Source of the DNA: LMUY01 sp965199555
GTDB taxonomy: Bacteria > Pseudomonadota > Alphaproteobacteria > Acetobacterales > Acetobacteraceae
DNA length: 64,000 bases
Direction of reading: 5' to 3'
Assembly (NCBI GenBank): GCA_965199555.1
Contig: CBDASJ010000020.1
Coordinates: forward strand, 62,001 to 126,000
In this document: piece after piece, positions 7,647 through 15,004 of the stretch
How positions within the stretch are numbered: the stretch's first letter is position 1
Layout: each line of letters starts with the position of its first letter
The notes under the pieces: generated by a model
Seen by the model: the letters and a program-made list of their open reading frames with translations, nothing else
The model's database searches: none
What the model was told of the DNA's origin: nothing
Translations under genes and position numbers: made by a program

Positions 7647-8756
7647 ATGACCTATGAAGACGCCGAGGTGGACGCCACCCTGCTCGCCGGCGGCGATACC
7701 GTCCCGGACGCGGTGGAAGCGGTCACCCACGTCATCGCCTTCGACACGGCGGCGTCCGGCCCGCAGCGGGTGACGGTGGAGGAGCAGCGGTTGGTGATCG
7801 GCCGCTCCCGCCCTGCCGACCTCATCGTGGAAAGCAGCAAGGTGTCGCGCCAGCATTGCGCGGTGCAGGTGGTCCGGGGCGCGCTGACGCTGACGGATCT
7901 CGGCTCCACCAACGGCACCTTCGTCGACGGCAAGCGCATCAACAAGCCCGTCCGCCTCAACCACGGCGCCGCCATCACGCTGGGCGGCGAAACGCTGACC
8001 TACGAGCGGCTGACCGGGCGGGACGTGGCGGCCGCCCAGGCGACCGAGCGCGATCTGCAAAGCGCCAGTTCCTACGTGCAGATGCTGCTGCCGAAGCCGC
8101 TGGTGACGGAGGACGTTCAGGCGAACTGGCTGTTCATGCCCTGCACGCAATTGGGGGGCAGCGGCTTCGGCTACCGCTTCCTGACGCCGACATTGTTCTC
8201 GGGGTTCCTGGTGGAGGTCGCCGGGCGCGGGACGCAAACGGCCATGCATTCCGTCGCGATCATGAACCTGATGCGCCAGCCGACGGTTTCCGGCATGGAT
8301 TTCACCCGGCCGGACAGCGTGCTCGCCGGTTTGTCGCGGGCCTTCCCGACCGAGCAGAACGGGGGGCTGTTCTTCACGGCGTGCTATTTCACCTTTGACC
8401 TCGGCACCCGCACGATCGCCTACGCCGCGTCCGGCCGCACGCCCGCCTATCTGGTGGACCCGGCGCCGGGCACCGCCACCGCGCTGCACGCCAGCGGCGG
8501 CCCGATCGGGCTGCGCGCGGACGAGACGGCGGCCGTGACCACGCGAACCGCCCAGCCCGGCGCGCGCCTGGTGCTGATCAGCGACGGGGTATGCGAGCAG
8601 CTTCAGCTCGGCGAGGTGGACCACATGCAGGCCATGATGGTCGCCCCCGCGGAACCCGGCATTCCAGAGCCGCTGCGACTGCACCAGGCCGTGCGGCAGC
8701 TTCGGGGAGAGGCCGTGTTCGACGAAGACTTCGTGGCGCTGGTGTTTACCTTCTAG
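7647..8756 (+). CDS. FHA domain fused to a SpoIIE/PP2C-like domain
   Basis: 369 residues. ATG 7647 is preferred because GGAAGG lies six bases upstream. Residues about 40-120 form an FHA domain: IGRSRPADLIV, SKVSRQHC and DLGSTNGTFVDG supply the Arg, Ser, His and Asn that read phospho-threonine. After a linker, residues about 155-369 resemble SpoIIE/RsbU phosphatases: GGSGFGYRF, VEVAGRG, LISDGVCEQ and DEDFVALVF. The first two motifs normally carry metal-binding Asp (GGDxxD, GDVSGHG); here they read GGSGFG and VEVAG, so catalysis may be lost or altered. The gene is divergent from the EAL-PP2C pair and convergent with the prepilin peptidase. Confidence 0.82.
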   Translation: MTYEDAEVDATLLAGGDTVPDAVEAVTHVIAFDTAASGPQRVTVEEQRLVIGRSRPADLIVESSKVSRQHCAVQVVRGALTLTDLGSTNGTFVDGKRINKPVRLNHGAAITLGGETLTYERLTGRDVAAAQATERDLQSASSYVQMLLPKPLVTEDVQANWLFMPCTQLGGSGFGYRFLTPTLFSGFLVEVAGRGTQTAMHSVAIMNLMRQPTVSGMDFTRPDSVLAGLSRAFPTEQNGGLFFTACYFTFDLGTRTIAYAASGRTPAYLVDPAPGTATALHASGGPIGLRADETAAVTTRTAQPGARLVLISDGVCEQLQLGEVDHMQAMMVAPAEPGIPEPLRLHQAVRQLRGEAVFDEDFVALVFTF

Positions 8757-8761
8757 CCGCG

Positions 8762-9271
8762 TCACCCAGCCAGGAAGCGCCAAACGGCGCCCTGCCCGAC
8801 GAGCAGGACCACGGACCCGCCCAACGCCAGGGCCGGACCGAACGGCACGGTGTGACCGAACCTCAACCGCCCGGTCACCAGCGCGGGCAGCACCGCGACC
8901 GTGCCGGCGACAAAGGCGATCAGCAAGGCCGGGAACACCGCCAGCACGCCGAGCCACGCCCCGATCGCGCCCGCCAGCTTCAGGTCCCCGCCGCCGAAGG
9001 CAGGGCTCCCCTTGCGGCGCAGACCGTGGAGCCGCGAAAGGGTCCACAGCGACCCATAGCCGGCGACGGCCCCGAGAATGGCGTCGGCAGGCTCCGCGAA
9101 AACACCGGCGGTATTGAGCAGCAATCCGATCCACAGCGTTGGCAGCACGATTACGTTGGGCAGACGCCGCGTGCGCAGGTCAATCAGGCTGAGCAGCAGG
9201 AGGATGCACAACAAGGCGCCGCCGGCGGCCCATCGCAACTCGGCGGCATGGCTGGCCAATGCGGCGATCAC
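8762..9271 (-). CDS. Prepilin peptidase, short A24 (CpaA/TadV-like) type
   Basis: 169 residues, polytopic membrane protein. The start is GTG 9271, overlapping the PilZ stop (GTGA) and preceded by a GGGGAGGGG ribosome site. It has both catalytic aspartates of A24 aspartic peptidases: Asp31 in LIDLRTRRLPN and Asp96 in the GGGD motif (FGGGDLKLAG). The cytoplasmic N-methyltransferase domain of PilD is missing, as in CpaA/TadV and PilU-type enzymes. It should cut the leaders of the five prepilin-like proteins in this region and then leave an unmethylated or separately methylated N-terminus. Co-transcribed with a PilZ protein. Confidence 0.87.
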   Translation of the reverse strand: MIAALASHAAELRWAAGGALLCILLLLSLIDLRTRRLPNVIVLPTLWIGLLLNTAGVFAEPADAILGAVAGYGSLWTLSRLHGLRRKGSPAFGGGDLKLAGAIGAWLGVLAVFPALLIAFVAGTVAVLPALVTGRLRFGHTVPFGPALALGGSVVLLVGQGAVWRFLAG

Positions 9272-9615
9272 CCCTCCCCGACATAGGCCAGCAGCCAGGC
9301 TTTCAATCGCTGACGGTGCAGATGCGCATTGCTGAAGCTCACGCCGTAGAAGCCCTCGCCGACATGGGCGATGCGTGACTTGAGCGTGTCGAAATCCTCG
9401 ACCACGAGTTCGACGTTGGCCCCGCTGGCCAGCGTCGGGGAGTCGCCCGCCACCATGGCGAGCGCGCCCGACGCGGACATGTCCGAAAGTCGCACGGGAA
9501 TGTCCGCATCGCCGGCACGGATCAGGCCGTTCAGCTCGACCTCGTAGCGTTTCTCGCGACGTCGTTCGGCGCCGGGCTGCTTGACCCTCTCCTGAGGGAA
9601 TATGCCCTGGTTCAT
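9268..9615 (-). CDS. PilZ-domain c-di-GMP receptor
   Basis: 115 residues from ATG 9615; a longer in-frame start exists at 9732 but the extra part looks unlike protein. Near the N-terminus is the RxxxR motif (RRREKRYEV), and about 30 residues later the D/NxSxxG motif (LSDMSASGAL). Together these bind a c-di-GMP dimer. The protein is a stand-alone PilZ domain, so it probably relays the nucleotide to a protein partner, plausibly the pilus machinery. Its stop overlaps the start of the prepilin peptidase gene. Confidence 0.88.
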   Translation of the reverse strand: MNQGIFPQERVKQPGAERRREKRYEVELNGLIRAGDADIPVRLSDMSASGALAMVAGDSPTLASGANVELVVEDFDTLKSRIAHVGEGFYGVSFSNAHLHRQRLKAWLLAYVGEG

Positions 9616-9745
9616 GCATTTTGCCTTGCGTGCGGAACGACAATGATCCCGAGTTTGCGCCGGGCTTGGTTTCCGAAGTCTAAACAGGCCATTGCCGGGG
9701 ATGAACCGCGCGCGGGCCGGGAGGGTGGCCACGCCGTGCAGCGGG

Positions 9746-9772
9746 TGTCAAAAGCCGCCTGTATCGTATAAG
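9746..9772 (+). promoter_or_regulatory. Candidate sigma70-like promoter for the monooxygenase operon
   Basis: TGTCAA (9746-9751) and TATAAG (9767-9772) are separated by 15 bases in an otherwise GC-rich gap, 26 bases before the ATG. The spacing is short of the ideal 17, so this is a suggestion only. A GGGAGG ribosome site lies at 9785-9790. Confidence 0.3.
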
Positions 9773-9797
9773 ACGGCACCAAAAGGGAGGACGGGCG

Positions 9798-11480
9798 ATG
9801 CCCGACGGGGCGAGGATCGATTATCAAGCGCTCACCTTCCCCTTTTCGCGCAGCGCGGATCACGATGCGGCCGAGCCGGCTCGGCACAAGATCGTGGTGG
9901 TCGGCGCCGGGCCGGTCGGGCTGGCAACCGCGATCGATCTGGCGCAGCAGGGTATCGCCGTGGTCCTGCTGGACGATGACGACCGGCTGTCCACCGGATC
10001 GCGCGCGATCTGCTTCGCCAAGCGCACGCTGGAGATCTTCGATCGGCTGGGTTGCGGCGAGCCCATGGCGCGCAAGGGCGTGGGCTGGAACACCGGGCGC
10101 GTGTTCCTGCGCGACGAGCAGGTCTACAGCTTCAACTTGCTGTCCGAGGCCGGGCACCACCGGCCGGCCTTCGTCAACCTGCAGCAATACTATGTCGAGG
10201 GCGCTTTGCTGGACCGCGCCCAGGCGCTGCCCAACCTGGAAATCCGCTGGAAGAACAACCTTGCCGCCATCAGCCAGGATGCGGAAGGCGTGGCACTCAC
10301 GGTTGGCACGCCCGACGGCGAGTATCGCCTGCGCTGCGACTACCTTGTCGCGGCCGATGGCGCCCGCAGCCCGATCCGTCGGGCGCTTGGGCATGAAAGC
10401 CGGGGGCAAACCTTCCGCGACCGCTTCCTGATCGCCGATGTCCGCATGGAAGCGGATTTTCCGGCCGAACGCTGGTTCTGGTTCGACCCGCCATTCCATC
10501 CCGGCCAGTCCGTGCTGCTGCACCGGCAACCCGACGGCATCTGGCGCATCGACTTCCAGCTCGGCTGGGACGCCGACCCGGTGGCGGAACGCCAGCCGGA
10601 GCGGGTGATCCCGCGCGTGCAGGCCTTGCTCGGCACGGACGCGAAGTTCGAACTCGAATGGGTGAGCGTCTACACGTTCTCCTGCCTGCGCATGCAATCG
10701 TTCCGCGACGGGCGGGTGCTGTTCGCGGGGGACAGCGCGCATGGCGTGTCGCCGTTCGGCGCCCGCGGCGCCAATTCGGGCGTGCAGGATGCGGAGAACC
10801 TGGCCTGGAAACTCGGTCTCGTGCTCGGGGGCAAGGCACCGGACCGGCTGCTCGACACGTATGGGACGGAGCGTGAGTTCGCGGCCGACGAGAACATCCT
10901 CAACTCGACTCGGAGCACCGACTTCATCACGCCCAAGAGCGAGGTCAGCCGGGTTTTTCGCGACGCGACCCTGCTGCTTGCCCGGGATTGTCCGTTCGCG
11001 CGCCAACTCGTGAACAGCGGCCGGCTGTCGACGCCTGCCACCCTGGCCAATTCGCCGTTGAACACGCCGGATGCGGACCGGTTCGCCGGCGCCATGGTGC
11101 CCGGCGCCCCCTGCACCGACGCCCCGGTCCAGCAGGGCGGGCGGCAGGCCTGGCTGCTCGACCACGTCGGCAACGCGTTCACGCTGCTGCATTTCGGCAA
11201 CGGGGCGGAGATCGATCCCGTGCGGCTGCAAGGCTTCGACGCACTCGGCCGGGCCAGCCCGCCGGTGCGAACCGTGCTGGTCGAACCGCGCGGCGCCACA
11301 CCACGCCACGTCGACGGCGTGCTCGCGTTGGAGGAGGACGGCCTGGTGTCCCAGCGCTTCGACGCGCAACCGGGCACCACCTACCTGCTGCGTCCGGACC
11401 AGCATGTCTGCGCCCGCTGGCGCAGCTTCGACCCGGCTCACGTGGCGGCCGCACTTGCCCGCGCCACAGCCAATGCCTGA
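9798..11480 (+). CDS. FAD-dependent aromatic monooxygenase (PheA/TfdB/MhpA-like)
   Basis: 560 residues, a group A flavoprotein hydroxylase. Residues about 32-52 form the Rossmann dinucleotide fold (VVVGAGPVGLATAIDLA). The DG motif appears as YLVAADGARSPIRRALG, and the FAD-ribityl motif as FAGDSAHGVSPFGARGANSG. A C-terminal thioredoxin-like domain of about 150 residues, usual in this family, follows. Such enzymes use NAD(P)H and oxygen to hydroxylate phenolic or related rings. It is preceded by a good ribosome site and followed 13 bases later by a DUF2783 gene and then an MBL-fold gene, a set that looks like one operon. The substrate cannot be read from the sequence. Confidence 0.87.
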   Translation: MPDGARIDYQALTFPFSRSADHDAAEPARHKIVVVGAGPVGLATAIDLAQQGIAVVLLDDDDRLSTGSRAICFAKRTLEIFDRLGCGEPMARKGVGWNTGRVFLRDEQVYSFNLLSEAGHHRPAFVNLQQYYVEGALLDRAQALPNLEIRWKNNLAAISQDAEGVALTVGTPDGEYRLRCDYLVAADGARSPIRRALGHESRGQTFRDRFLIADVRMEADFPAERWFWFDPPFHPGQSVLLHRQPDGIWRIDFQLGWDADPVAERQPERVIPRVQALLGTDAKFELEWVSVYTFSCLRMQSFRDGRVLFAGDSAHGVSPFGARGANSGVQDAENLAWKLGLVLGGKAPDRLLDTYGTEREFAADENILNSTRSTDFITPKSEVSRVFRDATLLLARDCPFARQLVNSGRLSTPATLANSPLNTPDADRFAGAMVPGAPCTDAPVQQGGRQAWLLDHVGNAFTLLHFGNGAEIDPVRLQGFDALGRASPPVRTVLVEPRGATPRHVDGVLALEEDGLVSQRFDAQPGTTYLLRPDQHVCARWRSFDPAHVAAALARATANA

Positions 11481-11493
11481 CGGGAGAACGGTC

Positions 11494-11721
11494 ATGCTCA
11501 ACCTCGAACCCAATCTCGGGAACGCCGATGATTTCTACGAGGCGTTGATCGAGTCGCACCGGGGCCTTTCACCCGAGCAAAGCGCCCTGCTCAACGCCAA
11601 GCTGATCCTGTTGCTCGCGAACCAGGTCGGCGACCTTGCCGTGCTGCGGGCCGCCATGGCCAAGGCACGGGAAGGCATGGAACCGGCCGGCGAGGACGCG
11701 ACCCTTGAAGCGGTGGCATAG
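11494..11721 (+). CDS. DUF2783-type small protein
   Basis: 75 residues, acidic and helical. It matches the DUF2783 pattern: LNLEPNLGNADDFYEALIE, then LSPEQSALLNAKLILLLANQVGD. The function of this family is unknown. It commonly sits between a flavin monooxygenase and a metallo-hydrolase, as here, which suggests it serves that pathway, perhaps as a partner subunit. GGGAGA lies seven bases before the ATG. Confidence 0.8.
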   Translation: MLNLEPNLGNADDFYEALIESHRGLSPEQSALLNAKLILLLANQVGDLAVLRAAMAKAREGMEPAGEDATLEAVA

Positions 11722-11762
11722 CCGGCGGCCACCATCCCCTCAGTAATAACCGGAGAAACACC

Positions 11763-12743
11763 ATGTCAGGTTTTGCAAGCACCAAGGATCTCGCGGACAA
11801 GATCATCTCGTTCGACGAGCTGGCGCCGGGGCTGTACGGCTACACCGCGGAGGGTGACCCAAATTCGGGCATCGTGGTCGGCGACGACTCCGTGCTCGTT
11901 GTCGACGCCCAGGCGACCCCTGCCATGGCGCACGACGTGATCGCACGCATCCGCACCGTGACGGACAAGCCAGTCCGTCACGTCGTGCTCAGCCACTACC
12001 ACGCGGTGCGCGTGCTCGGCGCGTCCGGCTACCAGGGGGCGGAGATCATTGCATCCGACGTGACGCGGGACATGATCGTCGAGCGCGGGCAACAGGACAT
12101 GGACAGCGAGATCGGCCGCTTTCCCCGCCTGTTCCGCGGCAAGGAAAGCATTCCAGGGCTGACCTGGCCGCACATCACCTTCCGCAAGCAGATGACGCTG
12201 TGGCTGGGCAAGCGTGAGGTGCAGATCATCCACATCGGCCGCTCCCATACCGCCGGGGACACCGTGGTGTGGCTGCCGAAGGAACGGGTGATGTTCGCCG
12301 GCGACACGGTGGAGTTCGGTGCCACCCCCTATTGCGGCGACGCGCATTTCGCGGACTGGCCCGGCACGCTGGACGCCATTCGGGCCTTGAAGCCTGAAAG
12401 GCTGGTGCCGGGCCGCGGCCGCTCGCTGGTCGACCCGCAGGAGGTGGAGGAAGGGCTGGCGGGGACGGCCGCGTTCACCTCCGACCTGTTCGCCATCACC
12501 AGGCAGGCCGCGGCCGACGGGTGGGACCTGCACCGGACGTACCAGGTGGCCATGGACAAGATGCGCCCGAAATACGGCCACTGGGTCATCTTCGAACACT
12601 GCATGCCGTTCGACGTGTCCCGCGCCTTTGACGAGGCGAAGGGGCTGGACCGGCCGCAAATCTGGACCGCGGCGCGTGACCTGGAGATGTGGCGGGCGCT
12701 GGAAGGCAACCAGCCCGTCAAGTCAGCCGAAGTGCACGGCTAG
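11763..12743 (+). CDS. MBL-fold metallo-hydrolase with variant metal motif
   Basis: 326 residues, metallo-beta-lactamase fold. The core strands give GIVVGDDSVLVVDAQAT, then LSHYHAVRVLGA at the site where HxHxDH is expected; the second half of the motif reads AVR instead of xDH. Downstream are GRSHTAGDTVVWLP and MFAGDTVEF, the usual third His and bridging Asp positions, and a FEHCMPFD segment. The enzyme may bind one metal only or use a different set of ligands. Last gene of the monooxygenase operon (41 bases after DUF2783). It may hydrolyse a ring-cleavage or ester product. Confidence 0.8.
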   Translation: MSGFASTKDLADKIISFDELAPGLYGYTAEGDPNSGIVVGDDSVLVVDAQATPAMAHDVIARIRTVTDKPVRHVVLSHYHAVRVLGASGYQGAEIIASDVTRDMIVERGQQDMDSEIGRFPRLFRGKESIPGLTWPHITFRKQMTLWLGKREVQIIHIGRSHTAGDTVVWLPKERVMFAGDTVEFGATPYCGDAHFADWPGTLDAIRALKPERLVPGRGRSLVDPQEVEEGLAGTAAFTSDLFAITRQAAADGWDLHRTYQVAMDKMRPKYGHWVIFEHCMPFDVSRAFDEAKGLDRPQIWTAARDLEMWRALEGNQPVKSAEVHG

Positions 12744-12794
12744 GCAGAACCACACAGGCAAGCCGTCGCCCCCTGCTCCGGTCGCCGCATCACC

Positions 12795-14015
12795 TCAACC
12801 CGCTATGGGGTGACGACGCGAGGCAGCCGCCGCCAGGGCGGCGACTGCGAGCGCCAATGGGCCAAACGAGACCCAGAGCACCGTGTCCCAGCCATACGCC
12901 GTCAACAAGCTGCCCGATGCGAAGGAACCGACCACCATGGTTCCGAACACCAGGAAGTCGTTGAACGACTGAACCCGCGCCTTTTCGTCCGCACGGTGAC
13001 ATTCGAGCACCAGGGCCGAGGCGCCGACGAAGCCGAAGTTCCAGCCGAGGCCGAGCAGGACCAGGGTCAGCCAGAAATGCGTGACATCCTGGCCGGTCAG
13101 CCCGACCGCCGCGGAAACGGCGATCAGAACCAGCCCGGCCGTGACCACGCGGGGCGCCCCAACCCGGGTGATCAGCCGGCCGGTGAAGAAGCTCGGGCCA
13201 TACATCGCGATCACGTGCCATTGGATGCCGAGGTTGGATTGTTCCTGCGGCAGGCCGCACAGATGCATCGCCAGCGGCGCGGCCGTCATGAGGAAGTTCA
13301 TGAGCAGGTAGGAAACGACGCCGCAGATCACGGCGGTGATGAAGCGAGGCTGGCGCGCAATGACGCCGAGCGGACGCCCCCCGGCGGTTTCCGACGCCGT
13401 GGGCAGGGGCAACCGGACGCCGACCAAGATGACTGCGGACAGAACCGCCACGGCCGCCTGCGCCAGGAAGGTGGCTGCGAAGGTGTAGGGCGCCCACAGA
13501 TCCATGGTGTAGTTGACGAGCTGCGGACCGATCACGCCGGCGAACACGCCACCGGCCATGACGGCCGACAAGGCGCGCGGACGCCGCTGCGGCGGGGCGC
13601 AGTCGGCCGCGGCGAACCGGAACGACAGCACCACGGCGGCGTAGGCGCCGCCAAAGAACGTCGCAATGCAGAACAGCCAGAACGAGCCCAGCACCACCGC
13701 CAAGGTCGCGAGCAGGCCGACCAGCACGCCGCACGCCGTTCCCGCCAGAAAGGCGGCACGGCGGCCATGGCGCTGCGCGATGGCGCCCGCCGGCAGCGTG
13801 CAGGCCGCCATGCCGACCACGAAAATGGAGATGGGCAGGGTGGCCAGGGCCTTGCTGGGCGCGAGCATGTCGCCCACCACGGCGCCGGTGGCGTAAACCA
13901 CCACCGAGTTCGCCCCGGCCAGCGCCTGCGCGACCGCAAGCCGCAGAACGTTGGCCCGCTCGTTGGGAAACGGCGCCGCTGGTCCGACCGCGGCGCCGGA
14001 GCGCGTGTTCGACAT
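12795..14015 (-). CDS. MFS transporter
   Basis: 406 residues with the twelve-helix pattern of the major facilitator superfamily. A loop 2-3 motif (AIAQRHGRRAAFLAG) matches the conserved GxxxDxxGRR/K signature in degenerate form, and a cytoplasmic central loop separates the two halves. The gene is convergent with the monooxygenase operon, ending 51 bases from it, so it may import the substrate or export a product of that pathway. It lies downstream of, and in the same direction as, the adaptor gene, with a 138-base gap in which I see nothing else. A GAGGT ribosome site precedes the ATG. Confidence 0.85.
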   Translation of the reverse strand: MSNTRSGAAVGPAAPFPNERANVLRLAVAQALAGANSVVVYATGAVVGDMLAPSKALATLPISIFVVGMAACTLPAGAIAQRHGRRAAFLAGTACGVLVGLLATLAVVLGSFWLFCIATFFGGAYAAVVLSFRFAAADCAPPQRRPRALSAVMAGGVFAGVIGPQLVNYTMDLWAPYTFAATFLAQAAVAVLSAVILVGVRLPLPTASETAGGRPLGVIARQPRFITAVICGVVSYLLMNFLMTAAPLAMHLCGLPQEQSNLGIQWHVIAMYGPSFFTGRLITRVGAPRVVTAGLVLIAVSAAVGLTGQDVTHFWLTLVLLGLGWNFGFVGASALVLECHRADEKARVQSFNDFLVFGTMVVGSFASGSLLTAYGWDTVLWVSFGPLALAVAALAAAASRRHPIAG

Positions 14016-14153
14016 GGAGACCTCAGACTGAAGGGCTTGGTGCCAGCGCGTCTTAAAAGGCTGGTCGCGGCTGCCGAGGCCGGACCTGGCGGGAACCGCA
14101 TCCCATACCGGGAGGCGGGTGATCAGCCAACCCCGAGCATCAGACGCCGGCGG

Positions 14154-14966
14154 CTAGCCGCCTTCGAGCGGGAAGTGGAGCTGGCAGTGGATACCGGCGG
14201 GAAGCTGGAGGTCCGCATTGGGCAGTTGCAGCCGCACCCCCATCGTGCCGCTGGCCGCGTCCAGCACCTTATCGACCACCACCACCTTGGCCTTGTAGCT
14301 GCCGCCCACCGGCTGCTCCGGCCGCACGGTCGCCGTCATGCCCAGCTTGATCTGGCCATACAGGGACACGGGCAGGAACGCTTCCACCCGCAACGGGTCC
14401 ATCTGCGCCACCGTCAGGATGTGCGACTGGTCGTTGCGGAACTCGCCGGGGCCGAGTGCCCGCTCCGTCACCACGCCGTTCACCGGGCTGACAACCATGC
14501 GCTGCTGCAGCAGCCCTTCGGCGCGCTTGGCTTCCAGCCGCGCCTGCGCGACGTTCAGCTCCGCTTCACGCAACTGCGCTTCCGCCACCTTCACGTCGGC
14601 CGCGGCCTCGTCCGCCGATTCCAGGCTGACGATGTTGCCGTTGCGCAGTTGCTCGTTGCGGCCGCGCTTGCGGCGCAGGTAATCGACGCGGGCGCCGTTG
14701 GACGCAATGGCGGTCTCGTTGGCGGCATGGACCGCGGCGATGCGCGCGTTGGCTTCCTCCACGTCCGAATCGAGCTTGGCCACCAACTGCCCGGCATGCA
14801 CCACATCCCCCCGATCGACATCCACGCTGGCGACCACGCCCGGCACGGCCGCGGCGAGCTTCAGCGTCTGCCACGGCTCGATCAGGCAGTCATGGTCCTG
14901 CGCGCGCGCAACGGACGCAACGGCCCCTGCCACGCCGATTAGGATTATCACACGGGACAGCATCAT
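14154..14966 (-). CDS. Periplasmic adaptor protein, HlyD/RND membrane-fusion type
   Basis: 270 residues. A signal peptide of about 22 residues (core VIILIGVAGAVASVARA) is followed by half of a lipoyl domain (PGVVASVDVDRGDVVHAGQLVAKL). A coiled-coil hairpin (about residues 70-145), the second lipoyl half (VVSPVNGVVTERALGPGEF) and a beta-barrel domain complete it. It is short for the family and lacks the C-terminal membrane-proximal domain. No RND pump, ABC exporter or TolC gene adjoins it. Its neighbour is a SecA-like gene transcribed divergently from 38 bases away, so it more likely serves the giant-protein system than drug efflux. AGGAAGG lies nine bases upstream of the start. Confidence 0.82.
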   Translation of the reverse strand: MMLSRVIILIGVAGAVASVARAQDHDCLIEPWQTLKLAAAVPGVVASVDVDRGDVVHAGQLVAKLDSDVEEANARIAAVHAANETAIASNGARVDYLRRKRGRNEQLRNGNIVSLESADEAAADVKVAEAQLREAELNVAQARLEAKRAEGLLQQRMVVSPVNGVVTERALGPGEFRNDQSHILTVAQMDPLRVEAFLPVSLYGQIKLGMTATVRPEQPVGGSYKAKVVVVDKVLDAASGTMGVRLQLPNADLQLPAGIHCQLHFPLEGG

Positions 14967-15004
14967 TCTCTGGACCTTCCTAAGCTGCCATGGCAGGTGG
15001 GGGC

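Noticed and set aside
9616..9732. Longer PilZ protein starting at 9732
   Set aside because: The extra 39 residues lack domain features, and the PilZ domain is complete from the internal ATG at 9615.
14154..14966. Drug-efflux RND system
   Set aside because: Only the adaptor is present; no inner-membrane pump or outer-membrane factor adjoins it, and the closest partner is the SecA paralogue.
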